DNA from: Flectonema sp. DT1601
Lineage: Eukaryota; Euglenozoa; Diplonemea; Diplonemida; Diplonemidae
NCBI GenBank assembly: GCA_964019425.1
Contig: OZ025787.1
Location: 496,001-560,000 of the forward strand
Reading direction: 5' to 3'
Length of the DNA stretch: 64,000 bases
The position numbers and the translations under genes were made by a program. The notes beneath the pieces were generated by a model. The model made no database searches. It was not told the origin of the DNA and worked only from the letters and a program-made list of their open reading frames with translations. The first letter of the stretch is position 1. Each line of letters begins with the position of its first letter. This document shows positions 22,301 through 32,372 of this stretch, in pieces.

Positions 22301-23725
22301 CTTGGCGAGAAGCGTGATGGAGAAGAACGTGACGGTGAGAAACGTGAAGAACGTCTTGGCGAGAAGCGTGATGAAGAAGAACGTGACGGTGAGAAACGTG
22401 AAGAACGTCTCGGCGAGAAGCGTGATGGAGAAGAACGTAACGGTGAGAAACGTGAAGAACGTCTTGGCGAGAAGCGTGATGAAGAAGAACGTGACGGTGA
22501 GAAACGTGAAGAACGTCTCGGCGAGAAGCGTGATGGAGAAGAACGTGACGGTGAGAAGCCTGAAGACCGTGACGGTGAGAAACGTGAAGAACGTCTCGGC
22601 GAGAAACGTGATGGAGAAGAACGTGACGGTGAGAAGCCTGAAGACCGTGACGGTGAGAAACGTGAAGAACGTCTCGGCGAGAAGCGTGATGGTGAAGAAC
22701 GTGACGGTGAGAAACGTGATGGTGAGGAGCCTGAAGAACGTGAAGGTGAGAACCGTGATGGAGAAAACCGTGACGGCGAAAAACGTGGTAGTGAAGACCG
22801 TGATGGAGAAAAACATGATGGTGAGAAACATGATGGTGAGAAACGTGATGGTGAGAAACGTGAAGAACGTGACGGCGATAATCGTGATGGGGAAAACCGT
22901 AATGGTGAGAAACGTGAAGAACGTGACGGTGACAAACGCGAAGAACGTCTTGGCGAGAAGCGTGATGGTGAAGACCATGACGGAGAGGAACATGATGGTG
23001 AGAATCGTGATGTAGAAAAAAGAGAAAAACGTGAAGATGGAGATTACGAAGAAAGTAACGAAGGTAAGTATGAACTCTCCAGAAAGTCTTTGCGTACCGT
23101 CCTTAAAGTACAGAAGTCACCATCTCAGATAGCATTTGGTCAATTGAGAGACGCTGTTTTGAAATCAGCCAACAAGAACGGTGTTGTCGTGAAAGATGTT
23201 GCAATTCTGTTTGCTTGTCCGATTTCCGCATGTGTTTCCCTTGTGTGCCCTGATACGGTTGAGTTAAGAGCTGCTGTTGGATGTGTGGAGGGGAGCGAAA
23301 GAGAGGTTTCTATTAGTGAGTCAGGTTCATCAATTGTTGAATACCATTTGACGATGGAGAAGGGAGCGAGTTTCAGCAACGCTGTTGAGAATATTGAATC
23401 TGACGTCTCGGCAGTCGGTGACTCTTCGAACAATTCCAATGTATTCACAGGAACGAATGTTGTGGCTGCCAGTTCTCTTGTTGAAGTAGATCACGACGAC
23501 GATGGTGATGATGACGACAAGAACAACGTGTTGGTTATTATTGGAAGCATTTGCCTTGTGCTGCTCACTTGTGTTGTGATCGCTGTTATATACGGCTGTT
23601 GCTTCAGAAAGAAAAAATACGAAAAGAGTGACATCGAATCACCAATGTCTTCAGGTAAAGCATTTGAATTAAAAGACGCTGAGATAGAAGAAGTCATCTT
23701 TGAGTCTCGAGCATCCAGTATTTGA
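19358..23725 (+). CDS. giant repeat surface protein, paralogue A
   Basis: 1455 residues, intronless, type I membrane layout. Residues 1-18 are a signal peptide (MILFASLIAVCLCS), shared with paralogues B and C. Residues about 35-1225 are an uninterrupted charged repeat built from LGEKRDGEERDGEKREER and shorter DGEKPEER or DGEKHEER units; paralogue A is marked by many KPEER and KHEER variants. Residues about 1228-1385 form a conserved, probably globular domain with four Cys (LFACPISACVSLVC..VGC). An acidic DDDGDDDD stretch, a transmembrane helix (about 1390-1413) and a short tail starting YGCCFRKKK follow; its Cys pair could be palmitoylated. The repeat should be disordered and polyampholytic, acting as a long stalk or coat. 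I know of no matching family; a surface antigen, adhesin or wall anchor is inference. Confidence 0.85.
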   Translation: MCSRMILFASLIAVCLCSEDMNPGDSRSMTDMNHGDRDGEKFEERLGEKRDGEERDDEKREERLGEKRDEENRNGVKREERDGMKREERLGEKRDGEERDGEKREERLGEKRDEENREGEKREERLGEKRDEENRNGEKREERIGEKRDGEDRDGEKPEERDGEKREERLGEKRDGEERDGEKPEERLGEKRDGENRDGDKREERLGEKRDGEDRDGEKPEERDGEKPEERLGEKRDGENRDGDKREERLGEKRDGEDRDGEKRGERLGEKRDGEDRDGEKPEERDGEKREERLGEKRDGEERDGEKPEERLGEKRDGENRDGDKREERLGEKRDGEDRDGEQRGERLGEKRDGEDRDGEKPEERDGEKPEERLGEKRDGEKHEERDGEKREKRLGEKRDGEERDGEKPEDRDGEKREERLGEKRDGEDRDGEKPEERDGEKPEERLGEKRDGENRDGEKRGERLGEKRDGEDRDGEKPEERLGEKRDGEKHEERDGEKREERLGEKRDGEDRDGEKPEERDGEKPEERLGEKRDGENRDGEKPEERLGEKRDGEKHEERDGEKREERLGEKRDGENRDGEKPEERDGEKPEERLGEKRDGENRDGEKPEERLGEKRDGENRDGEKPEERDGEKPEERDGEKPEERLGEKRDGEKHEERDGEKREERLGEKRDGEERDGEKPEERLGEKRDGENRDGEKRGERLGEKRDGEDRDGEKPEERLGEKRDGEKHEERDGEKREERLGEKRDGEDRDGEKPEERDGEKPEERLGEKRDGENRDGEKPEERLGEKRDGEKHEERDGEKREERLGEKRDGENRDGEKPEERDGEKPEERLGEKRDGENRDGEKPEERLGEKRDGENRDGEKPEERDGEKPEERDGEKPEERLGEKRDGEKHEERDGEKREERLGEKRDGEDRDGEKPEERDGEKREERLGEKRDGEERDGEKPEDRDGEKREERLGEKRDGEERDGEKRDGEEPEERLGEKRDGEERDGEKREERLGEKRDEEERDGEKREERLGEKRDGEERNGEKREERLGEKRDEEERDGEKREERLGEKRDGEERDGEKPEDRDGEKREERLGEKRDGEERDGEKPEDRDGEKREERLGEKRDGEERDGEKRDGEEPEEREGENRDGENRDGEKRGSEDRDGEKHDGEKHDGEKRDGEKREERDGDNRDGENRNGEKREERDGDKREERLGEKRDGEDHDGEEHDGENRDVEKREKREDGDYEESNEGKYELSRKSLRTVLKVQKSPSQIAFGQLRDAVLKSANKNGVVVKDVAILFACPISACVSLVCPDTVELRAAVGCVEGSEREVSISESGSSIVEYHLTMEKGASFSNAVENIESDVSAVGDSSNNSNVFTGTNVVAASSLVEVDHDDDGDDDDKNNVLVIIGSICLVLLTCVVIAVIYGCCFRKKKYEKSDIESPMSSGKAFELKDAEIEEVIFESRASSI
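20707..22082 (+). repeat. higher-order duplication within paralogue A, offset 717 bp
   Basis: A block of about 660 nt starting at 20707 recurs starting at 21424, an offset of 717 nt (239 codons). Landmarks keep the spacing: for example the only-occasional KHEER codons at 21026 and 21743. Because the offset is a multiple of three the reading frame is unaffected. It looks like recent unequal crossing-over. Confidence 0.85.
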
Positions 23726-24495
23726 AAAGGAATGATAGTGACATTTTCTTTAATTAGATGATGTTAGTTCTATACAGTTTGTTCCTTGGTAAGATTACAA
23801 GAGTATATTTTTATTTGTTTCCATCTAATTAATTTGTCTATCTACTTTGCACATTGCTATTTGAAAAATATCTGTCTGCCGTTTTCGAATGCTTTGTGGA
23901 TTTCGACTTTTTGAAGTTTCTTTTTTTCTTTTTCGTTTCGGGAATCACGAATTTAATTGAATTTAATCTTTTTGCAACCATCGCAAAGAGAAATGTGAAT
24001 CAAACTCATATTTCGGCAAGTTAATTTTAACTTGTTGTTTCTAACATTTTATAAGAACCTCATTAATTAAGTTCTTATTGTAGAGGAAATTAAGCCACTG
24101 TTTTCTTTGGCATGTTATCTCCCAAGTTATTGAATAATATTTCCTCCCTTTTGTTTAACTAGGTCACAGGCCAAGTTTATTGATTTATATTATCCTCTCT
24201 TTTCTATTTCTGATGTCTTTACATTCGAATTCTTTGAGGAAATTAATTTTTATAAGTTTTCTCTTATTGAATTGAATTTCATTGCGACGAGCTCTTCTGG
24301 TTGTTGGTCTTCCACAACTAAATTGTTAATCCTCGAAAGTAAATTATAATTCTTCAGTACATTATTTATATTTCAACTTACAGGAAGCTTTCAACACAAG
24401 CTCAGCTGATGTGAAATCTTCGCTTATTTATTGTTTGAATTGATTTCACGACATGAAATAGAGAGCCTTCGGATAATTACTTTCTTTTCTTAGAA
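23726..24495 (+). repeat. shared 3' flank of repeat-protein gene A
   Basis: About 770 nt downstream of the stop are nearly identical to 36410-37137 after gene C, and the first 670 nt also to 29767-30435 after gene B. This marks the right part of the duplicated unit. No coding region is supported in it. Confidence 0.85.
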
Positions 24496-24663
24496 AATGC
24501 CCCCTTCAATACAAGGCTACGAAGTATAAAACAACATTGAGGAACTATATTGTAGATGACAAGCATTTGGAGTTTTAAAAACTAATAAAGGTTTGAGATG
24601 ATGTTTTTGAAGTTATAATTTTATGACTGTTGTTCGCTGATAAAACTTTTAACAATATGATAT

Positions 24664-24715
24664 ACTTGTACCCCTTTAAAGGGTAATTTCAAAAAATGAA
24701 ACAGAAATAAAGGGT
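24664..24715 (+). repeat. dispersed repeat fragment, family R1
   Basis: CTTGTACCCCTTTAAAGGG then AATTTCAAAAAATGAAACAG and AAATAAAGGG; close to 8022-8074, and its second half to 30431-30470. Confidence 0.55.
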
Positions 24716-24950
24716 GCCGAAAGAAACGCTTCGTACTTCTGGCGGTGCCATGAGACTCGGACACATCCATAGAATACAGTCTGAGCATGAGTGGAAACCT
24801 TTTTGTTTTTTTATTATTTATTCCCAATAAACATAACTCAGCCCCACTCATTTTGTTGGTATCCCGCGTTCACTGATATTTATACAGGGGGACTGTGTTA
24901 AATGGTGGAAGAAATAACGATGTTGACGTGGTCCCTTGGCTGAGAAGGGC

Positions 24951-25172
24951 AAACGCGATGAGTAGGACAGGCCTGACACCGCAGTGTCCCCCTTACTTTC
25001 TTCGCAGAAGAGAGCTGGGTAAGGGGAATGGTCCGAAGAAAGATTTTTTTATTTTAGCCCGAAACCAACCATTATTTGTTTGTTGTCCTCCGAACTTTTG
25101 CATTCTATTGAATTTTGCCGCCTTCTCCCCTTCTTTTGACTGATAACCATAAATACTAACTAAAAACCTTTA
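24951..25172 (+). repeat. dispersed repeat, family R3 (two modules)
   Basis: First module: AAACGCGATGAGTAGGAC and GCCTGACACCGC, also at 53262-53316. Second module: GGGGAATGGTCCGAAGAAAG to GATAACCATAAATACTAAC, also at 30777-30929. The element ends in ACTAAAAACC like the R2 family. Class unknown; no coding capacity seen. Confidence 0.65.
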
Positions 25173-25324
25173 ATTTGCATCAAATCCGATTTATTACCCC
25201 TTTAATTTTCCCCCGTACAAGTATGATCCGAGTATTAATTCTGATAATGATTTAGTTATAAGTGAAATGATTAGTTTTAGAATTTTAACATCGCAGAATT
25301 GTAATGTAGATTTTAATTTGTAGC

Positions 25325-25332
25325 TGACGTCA
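25325..25332 (+). promoter_or_regulatory. CRE palindrome TGACGTCA upstream of repeat-protein gene B
   Basis: Same site and same 30-nt spacing to the ATG as in genes A and C. Confidence 0.55.
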
Positions 25333-25362
25333 TCTTGCTAATAGTTTCAACTTAAACATAAA

Positions 25363-28300
25363 ATGTGTTCTCGCATGATATTATTTGCGTCGTTGATTGC
25401 CGTTTGTCTTTGTTCTGAAGATATGAATCCTGGTGATTCACGTAGTATGACAGACATGAATCATGGTGATCGTGACGGTGAAAAGTTCGAAGAACGTCTC
25501 GGCGAGAAGCGTGATGGAGAAGAACGTGACGATGAGAAACGCGAAGAACGTCTTGGCGAGAAGCGTGATGAAGAAAACCGTAACGGTGTGAAACGTGAAG
25601 AACGTGACGGTATGAAACGTGAAGAACGTCTTGGCGAGAAGCGTGATGGAGAAGAACGTGACGGTGAGAAACGTGAAGAACGTCTTGGCGAGAAGCGTGA
25701 TGAAGAAAACCGTAACGGTGAGAAACGTGAAGAACGTCTAGGCGAGAAGCGTGACGAAGAAAACCGTAATGGTGAGAAACGTGAAGAACGTGAAGGTGAG
25801 AAACGTGAAGAACGTCTAGGCGAGAAGCGTGATGAAGAAAACCGTGACGGTGAGAAACGTGAAGAACGTATTGGCGAGAAGCGTGATGAAGAAGAACGTG
25901 ACGGTGAGAAACGTGAAGAACGTCTTGGCGAGAAGCGTGATGAAGAAAACCGTGACGGTGTGAAACGTGAAGAACGTGAAGGTGAGAAACGTGAAAAACG
26001 TCTTGGCGAGAAGCGTGATGAAGAAAACCGTGACGGTGAGAAACGTGAAGAACGTGAAGGTGAGAAACGTGAAGAACGTCTTGGCGAGAAGCGTGATGAA
26101 GAAAACCGTAACGGTGAGAAACGTGAAGAACGTGACGGTATGAATCGTGAAGAACGTCTTGGCGAGAAGCGTGATGGAGAAGAACGTGACGGTGAGAAAC
26201 GTGAAGAACGTATTGGCGAGAAGCGTGATGAAGAAAACCGTAATGGTGAGAAACGTGAAGAACGTGAAGGTGAGAAACGTGAAGAACGTCTAGGCGAGAA
26301 GCGTGATGAAGAAAACCGTAATGGTGAGAAACGTGAAGAACGTCTTGGCGAGAAGCGTGATGAAGAAAACCGTAATGGTGAGAAACGTGAAGAGCGTCTT
26401 GGCGAGAAGCGTGATGAAGAAAACCGTAACGGTGAGAAACGTGAAGAACGTGACGGTATGAATCGTGAAGAACGTCTTGGCGAGAAGCGTGATGGAGAAG
26501 AACGTGACGGTGAGAAACGTGAAGAACGTATTGGCGAGAAGCGTGATGGAGAAGACCGTGACGGTGAGAAACGTGAAGAACGTATTGGCGAGAAGCGTGA
26601 TGAAGAAGACCGTGACGGTGAGAAACGTGAAGAACGTATTGGCGAGAAGCGTGATGAAGAAGAACGTGACGGTGAGAAACGTGAAGAACGTATTGGCGAG
26701 AAGCGTGATGAAGAAGAACGTGACGGTGAGAAACGTGAAGAACGTGACGGTATGAATCGTGAAGAACGTCTTGGCGAGAAGCGTGATGGAGAAGAACGTG
26801 ACGGTGAGAAACGTGAAGAACGTATTGGCGAGAAGCGTGATGAAGAAGACCGTGACGGTGAGAAACGTGAAGAACGTATTGGCGAGAAGCGTGATGAAGA
26901 AGAACGTGACGGTGAGAAACGTGAAGAACGTATTGGCGAGAAGCGTGATGAAGAAGAACGTGACGGTGAGAAACGTGAAGAACGTATTGGCGAGAAGCGT
27001 GATGAAGAAGAACGTGACGGTGAGAAACGTGAAGAACGTATTGGCGAGAAGCGTGATGAAGAAAACCGTGACGGTGTGAAACGTGAAGAACGTGAAGGTG
27101 AGAAACGTGAAGAACGTCTTGGCGAGAAGCGTGATGAAGAAGAACGTGACGGTGAGAAACGTGAAGAACGTGACGGTGAGAAACGTGAAGAACGTATTGG
27201 CGAGAAGCGTGATGAAGAAAACCGTAACGGTGTGAAACGTGAAGAACGTGAAGGTGAGAAACGTGAAGAACGTCTTGGCGAGAAGCGTGATGGAGAAGAA
27301 CGTGACGGTGAGAAACGTGAAGAACGTCTCGGCGAGAAGCGTGATGGAGAAGAACGTGACGGTGAGAAACGCGAAGAACGTCTTGGCGAGAAGCGTGATG
27401 AAGAAAACCGTGACGGTGTGAAACGTGAAGAACGTGAAGGTGAGAAACGTGAAGAACGTCTTGGCGAGAAGCGTGATGGAGAAGAACGTGACGGTGAGAA
27501 ACGCGAAGAACGTCTTGGCGAGAAGCGTGATGAAGAAAACCGTGACGGTGTGAAACGTGAAGAACGTGAAGGTGAGAAACGTGAAGAACGTCTTGGCGAG
27601 AAGCGTGATGAAGAAAACCGTAACGGTGTGAAACGTGAAGAACGTGAAGGTGAGAAACGTGAAGAACGTATTGGCGAGAAGCGTGATGAAGAAAACCGTA
27701 ACGGTGTGAAACGTGAAGAACGTGAAGGTGAGAAACGTGAAGAACGTCTCGGCGAGAAGCGTGATGGAGAAGAACGTGACGGTGAGAAACGTGAAGAACG
27801 TATTGGCGAGAAGCGTGATGAAGAAAACCGTGACGGTGTGAAACGTGAAGAACGTGACGGTGAGAAACGCGAAGAAAGTCTCGGTGAGAAGCGTGATGAA
27901 GAAAACAGTGACGGTGAGAAACGTGAAGAACGTCTAGGCGAGAAGCGTGACGAAGAAAACCGTAACGGTGAGAAACGTGAAGAACGTGACGGTATGAATC
28001 GTGAAGAACGTCTTGGCGAGAAGCGTGATGGAGAAGAACGTGACGGTGAGAAACGTGAAGAACGTATTGGCGAGAAGCGTGATGAAGAAAACCGTGACGG
28101 TGAGAAACGTGAAGAACGTATTGGCGAGAAGCGTGATGAAGAAAACCGTGACGGTGTGAAACGTGAAGAACGTGACGGTGAGAAACGCGAAGAAAGTCTC
28201 GGTGAGAAGCGTGATGAAGAAAACAGTGACGGTGAGAAACGTGAAGAACGTCTAGGCGAGAAGCGTGACGAAGAAAACCGTAACGGTGAGAAACGTGAAG

Positions 28301-29766
28301 AACGTGACGGTATGAATCGTGAAGAACGTCTTGGCGAGAAGCGTGATGGAGAAGAACGTGACGGTGAGAAACGTGAAGAACGTATTGGCGAGAAGCGTGA
28401 TGAAGAAAACCGTGACGGTGAGAAACGTGAAGAACGTATTGGCGAGAAGCGTGACGAAGAAAACCGTAACGGTGAGAAACGTGAAGAACGTGACGGTATG
28501 AATCGTGAAGAACGTCTTGGCGAGAAGCGTGATGGAGAAGAACGTAACGGTGAGAAACGTGAAGAACGTATTGGCGAGAAGCGTGATGAAGAAAACCGTG
28601 ACGGTGAGAAACGTGAAGAACGTCTCGGTGAGAAGCGTGATGAAGAAAACCGTGACGGTGAGAAACGTGAAGAACGTCTCGGTGAGAAGCGTGATGAAGA
28701 AAACCGTGACGGTGTGAAACGTGAAGAACGTGACGGTGAGAAACGCGAAGAAAGTCTCGGTGAGAAGCGTGACGAAGAAAACCGTGTCGGTGAGGAACGT
28801 GAAGATCGTGACGGTGAGAAACGCGAAGAAAGTCTCGGTGAGAAGCCTGATGAAGAAAACCGTGATGGTGAGAAACACGATGAACTTGACGGTGAAAAAC
28901 GTGAAGAACATCTTGGCGAAAACCGTGACGGTGAGAAACGCGGAGAACGTCTCGGCGAGAAGCGTGATGGAGAAGAACGTGACAATGAGAAACGTAAAAA
29001 CCGTGATGGTGAGAAACGTGATGGTGAAAAACGTGATAGTGAGAATCATGATGTAGAAAGAAGAGAAGCACGTGACGATGGAGATTACGAAGAAAGTAAC
29101 AAAGGTAAATATGAACTCTCCAGAAAGTCTTTGCGTACCGTCCTTAAAGTACAGAAGTCACCATCTCAGATAGCATTCGGTCAATTGAGAGACGCTGTTT
29201 TGAAATCAGCCAACCAGAACGGTGTTATCGTGAGGGATGTTGCAATTCTGTTTGCTTGTCCGATTTCCGCATGTGTTTCACTTGTGTGCCCTGATACGGT
29301 TGAGTTAAGAGCTGCTGTTGGATGTGTGGAGGGGAGCGAAAGAGATGTTTCTATTAGTGAGTCAGGTTCATCAATTGTTGAATACCATTTGACGATGGAG
29401 AAGGGAGCGAGTTTCAGCAACGCTGTTGAGAATATTAAATCTGACGTCTCGGCAGTCAGTGACTCTTCGAACAATTCCAATGTATTCACAGGAACGAATG
29501 TTGTGGCTGCCAGTTCTCTTGTTGAAGTAGATCACGACGATGATGGTGATGATGACGACAAGAACAATGTGTTGGTTATTATTGGAAGCATTTGCCTTGT
29601 GCTGCTCACTTGTGTTGTGATCGCTGTTATATACGGCTGTTGCTTCAGAAAGAAGAAATACGAAAAGAGTGACATCGAATCACCAATGTCTTCAGGTAAA
29701 GCATTTGAATTAAAAGACGCTGAGATAGAAGAAGTCATCTTTGAGTCTCGAGAATCCAGAATCTGA
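25363..29766 (+). CDS. giant repeat surface protein, paralogue B
   Basis: 1467 residues with the layout of paralogue A: an identical signal peptide and first 70 or so residues, a charged repeat, a conserved Cys-containing domain, a transmembrane helix (about 1403-1426) and a CCFRKKK tail. Its repeat is a distinct mixture: DEENRDGEKREERIGEKR, GVKREEREGEKREER and NREERLGEKR variants dominate and KPEER is absent, so repeats are more alike within this gene than between genes. The last 45 repeat residues are degenerate. In the globular domain it differs from A at several positions (ANQNGVIVRDV, IKSDVSAVSD). Its 3' flank is cut short at about 30435 by a dispersed repeat. Both the CRE and the 140-nt upstream block are kept, so expression is likely regulated like A and C. 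Confidence 0.85.
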   Translation: MCSRMILFASLIAVCLCSEDMNPGDSRSMTDMNHGDRDGEKFEERLGEKRDGEERDDEKREERLGEKRDEENRNGVKREERDGMKREERLGEKRDGEERDGEKREERLGEKRDEENRNGEKREERLGEKRDEENRNGEKREEREGEKREERLGEKRDEENRDGEKREERIGEKRDEEERDGEKREERLGEKRDEENRDGVKREEREGEKREKRLGEKRDEENRDGEKREEREGEKREERLGEKRDEENRNGEKREERDGMNREERLGEKRDGEERDGEKREERIGEKRDEENRNGEKREEREGEKREERLGEKRDEENRNGEKREERLGEKRDEENRNGEKREERLGEKRDEENRNGEKREERDGMNREERLGEKRDGEERDGEKREERIGEKRDGEDRDGEKREERIGEKRDEEDRDGEKREERIGEKRDEEERDGEKREERIGEKRDEEERDGEKREERDGMNREERLGEKRDGEERDGEKREERIGEKRDEEDRDGEKREERIGEKRDEEERDGEKREERIGEKRDEEERDGEKREERIGEKRDEEERDGEKREERIGEKRDEENRDGVKREEREGEKREERLGEKRDEEERDGEKREERDGEKREERIGEKRDEENRNGVKREEREGEKREERLGEKRDGEERDGEKREERLGEKRDGEERDGEKREERLGEKRDEENRDGVKREEREGEKREERLGEKRDGEERDGEKREERLGEKRDEENRDGVKREEREGEKREERLGEKRDEENRNGVKREEREGEKREERIGEKRDEENRNGVKREEREGEKREERLGEKRDGEERDGEKREERIGEKRDEENRDGVKREERDGEKREESLGEKRDEENSDGEKREERLGEKRDEENRNGEKREERDGMNREERLGEKRDGEERDGEKREERIGEKRDEENRDGEKREERIGEKRDEENRDGVKREERDGEKREESLGEKRDEENSDGEKREERLGEKRDEENRNGEKREERDGMNREERLGEKRDGEERDGEKREERIGEKRDEENRDGEKREERIGEKRDEENRNGEKREERDGMNREERLGEKRDGEERNGEKREERIGEKRDEENRDGEKREERLGEKRDEENRDGEKREERLGEKRDEENRDGVKREERDGEKREESLGEKRDEENRVGEEREDRDGEKREESLGEKPDEENRDGEKHDELDGEKREEHLGENRDGEKRGERLGEKRDGEERDNEKRKNRDGEKRDGEKRDSENHDVERREARDDGDYEESNKGKYELSRKSLRTVLKVQKSPSQIAFGQLRDAVLKSANQNGVIVRDVAILFACPISACVSLVCPDTVELRAAVGCVEGSERDVSISESGSSIVEYHLTMEKGASFSNAVENIKSDVSAVSDSSNNSNVFTGTNVVAASSLVEVDHDDDGDDDDKNNVLVIIGSICLVLLTCVVIAVIYGCCFRKKKYEKSDIESPMSSGKAFELKDAEIEEVIFESRESRI

Positions 29767-30435
29767 AAAGGATTGATAGTGACATTTTCTTTAATTAGAT
29801 GATGTTAGTTCTATACAGTTTGTTCCTTGGTAAGATTACAAGAGTGTATTTTTATTTGTTTCCATCTAATTAATTTGTCTATCTACTTTGCACATTGCTA
29901 TTTGAAAAATATCTGTCTGCCGTTTTCGAATGCTTTGTGGATTTCGACTTTTTGAAGTTTCTTTTTTTTCTTTTTCGTTTCAGGAATCACGAATTTAATT
30001 GAATTTAATCTTTTTGCAACCATCGCAAAGAGAAATGTGAATCAAACTCATATTTCGGCAAGTTAATTTTAACTTGTTGTTTCTAACATTTTATAAGAAC
30101 CTCATTAATTAAGTTCTTATTGTAGAGGAAATTAAGCCACTGTTTTCTTTGGCATGTTATCTCCCAACTTATTGAATAATATTTCCTCTCTTTTGTTTAA
30201 CTAGGTCACAGGCCAAGTTTATTGATTTATATTATCCTCTCTTTTCTATTTCTGATGTCTTGACATTCGAATTCTTTGAGGAAATTTATTTTTATAAGTT
30301 TTCTCTTATTGAATTGAATTTCATTGCGACGAGCTCTTCTGGTTGTTGGTCTTCCACAACTAAATTGTTAATCCTCGAAAGTAAATTATAATTCTTCAGT
30401 ACATTATTTATATTTTAACTAACAGGAAACTTTCA
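29767..30435 (+). repeat. shared 3' flank of repeat-protein gene B, truncated
   Basis: Matches the flanks of genes A and C up to AACAGGAAACTTTC, then changes to R1-type sequence (AAAAAATGAAACAG, 30431-30470), while A and C continue for about 80-100 nt more. Confidence 0.8.
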
Positions 30436-30776
30436 AAAAATGAAACAGATATAAAGGAGGGCTTTCCCACCCACTTTATTCCCCTTTATTTTGAAGTAAA
30501 AAGAGGTCCGGCGCAGTTATGACCTTAAACTGACTATCATCTTGCCTGATCCTTTTGGTTTTCATTTCTTGCTGAGTGATATTGCTATGTGCCCCCCTCT
30601 TTTATTTTCTTTAGTTGTTTACAAACTGTTAGCCTCTGGGAATGGTGGGAGCTGGAAGTCGATCACTTCCAGCCAAAGCAATAAAACTACAATCTTCGCG
30701 ATTGGTTCCTAACGGATGCTGGCTATCCGGACCTCTCGTAGTCATCAGTTTGTATTTTGCTAACTAAATAACTAAA
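30436..30776 (+). other. spacer between repeat-protein gene B and R2/R3 cluster
   Basis: No gene seen. Contains the rest of an R1 fragment and unique sequence with a short inverted match (GGAAGTCGATCACTTCC at about 30652-30668). Confidence 0.4.
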
Positions 30777-31209
30777 GGTAAGGGGAATGGTCCGAAGAAA
30801 GATTGTTGAATCTTAGCCCGAAACCAACCATTATTATTTGTTTGTTGTCCTACGAGCCTTTTCATTCGATTGAATTTTCCCACCCTCTCCCCTTCTTTTG
30901 ACTGATAACCATTAATACTAACTAAAAACTGGTCTAGCCCGTCCTGGCGAGCTCCGATGGACATTAGGAAATCAGTTCTTTTGAAATCGACCAAATGATG
31001 GATCCGATTTATTAGTTAACTGGAATGAAGTCCCTAGAACTTACTGATGAAGGCCTAAGAGGGACAAGTAGTATAAGATTAAGGCCTGAAACTACGTATT
31101 CCACAGTGTATTATGGAACAGCAAAACAATGTGTTTTTGTAATTTTTCTTTGTTATATTTTTATTTTAGTGCACTTTTTTATAATAAACTCAAATTCTGA
31201 CTAAAAACT
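30777..31209 (+). repeat. dispersed repeats R3 (30777-30929) and R2 (30931-31209)
   Basis: R3: same as 25017-25172. R2: runs from CTGGCGAGCTCCGATGG through GAAGTCCCTAGAACTTACTG, ATGAAGGCCTA, GGGACAAGTAGTATAAG and CTACGTATTCCAC to ACTAAAAACTGG. Further R2 copies are at 31539, 31834, 53088 and 61637. Non-coding. Confidence 0.75.
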
Positions 31210-31218
31210 GGTCCAAGG

Positions 31219-31518
31219 ATGACTCACTTTATTGTTGCGCTAGTCTCATTTGAGTCCATGATCATCCGAGACATTCTTAAAGGCACAAAGGATTTAAGAC
31301 TCCCTTTTGATCATTTTGACAAGATGTACCGAACTACAGAATATAGTTTCCATATGATACCATTAAAAGCTCAGGCTGATATGGATGTTACAATGACACC
31401 TGCGAATATAGGACCTTTGATGGTATGCGAAGATAAAGTAAAACGCAAATTGGATGACGACTCATCCATTAACTCGACTGTAATAGTGAAACGACCAAAC
31501 GTCAAAAATTCAAATTAA
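31219..31518 (+). CDS. hypothetical small ORF between dispersed repeats
   Basis: A 99-residue open frame beginning MTHFIVALVSFESMIIRDIL and ending in a basic tail. It lies in unique sequence between two R2 copies. I recognise no domain. Evenly mixed composition and the lack of tract bias make it more gene-like than other small frames here, but it could be a captured fragment of another gene or chance. Confidence 0.25.
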   Translation: MTHFIVALVSFESMIIRDILKGTKDLRLPFDHFDKMYRTTEYSFHMIPLKAQADMDVTMTPANIGPLMVCEDKVKRKLDDDSSINSTVIVKRPNVKNSN

Positions 31519-31538
31519 GCAAAAGCAAATAAACATTG

Positions 31539-31797
31539 CTAGCCCTATCCTGGCGAGCTCCGATGGATTTTTATCTTAGAACGATAGCAACTTCAACATG
31601 GAATGAAGTCCCTTAGAACTTACTGATGAAGGCCTAGAAAGGGACAAGTAGTATAAGATTAAGGCTCCTGAAACTACGTATTCTATTACCCTTTGATGTT
31701 AGGAAACTGTGGAAATGAATACTTTTCTTTTACTAATCTCTACTTTTCTTATTCTCACTTTTCTGTTCTAAAATTATTGATACTAACTAAAAACTCT
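31539..31797 (+). repeat. dispersed repeat R2, second copy
   Basis: From CTAGCCCTATCCTGGCGAG to CTACGTATTCTATTACC, then GATGTTAGGAAACTG.GGAAATGAATACTTTTC. This longer form also occurs at 61637-61775. Confidence 0.7.
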
Positions 31798-32215
31798 CCC
31801 CTTCTTTTGACTGATAACCATTAATACTAACTAACTCCTGGCGAGCTCCGATGGACATTAAGAAATCAGTTCTTTTAAAATAGACCAATTGATGGATCCG
31901 ATTTATTATTTAACTGGAAAGAAGTCCCTAGAACTTACTGATGAAGGCCTAGAAAGGGACAAGTAGTATAAGATTAAGGCTCCTGAAACTACGTATTCCA
32001 CAGTGTATTATTGAACAGCAGAACAATGTGTTTTTATAACTTTTCTTTTTTATATTCTATTTTAGTGCACTTTTTTTTTATACACTCATATTCTAACTAA
32101 AAACCTTTTGACTGATAACTGATAACCATCTAAGCCAGAAACCTTCTTGTTTGTTGTCCTACGAAATTTTGCTTTTTTTTTGATTGACTGATAATATTTA
32201 ATACTAACTAAAAAC
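31798..32215 (+). repeat. dispersed repeat R2, third copy, with R3 ends
   Basis: R3 tail CCCCTTCTTTTGACTGATAA, then R2 (31834-32105), then another R3-like end (GTTTGTTGTCCTACGAA to AATACTAACTAAAAACC). It directly abuts the upstream block shared by repeat-protein genes B and C. Confidence 0.65.
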
Positions 32216-32372
32216 CTTTAATTTGCATTAAATCCGATTTATTTCCCCTTTAATTTTCCCCCGTACAAGTATGATCCGAGTATTAATTCTGATAATGATT
32301 TAGTTATAAGTGAAATAATTAGTTTTAGAATTTTAACATCGCGGAATTGTAATGTAGATTTTAATTTGTAGC

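Larger units (their letters stand above)
24496..25207 (+). other. spacer between repeat-protein genes A and B
   Basis: Contains the R1 fragment (24664-24715) and the R3 modules (24951-25172). I see no supported gene; the open frames here run through repeats. Confidence 0.5.

Noticed and set aside
19456-22935. Antisense frame of 1159 codons rich in Ser, Arg, Phe and Pro over paralogue A (similar frames over B and C)
   Set aside because: It is the mirror of the charged repeat, has no signal or domain, and the + frame has a signal peptide, globular domain and transmembrane helix.
24895-25143. 82-codon open frame on the + strand
   Set aside because: It runs through the dispersed R3 modules, which recur elsewhere with stops.
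31845-31862. Pol III A box in the R2 repeat (TGGCGAGCTCCGATGG), suggesting a tRNA-derived SINE
   Set aside because: The match to the A-box consensus is poor and no B box follows.
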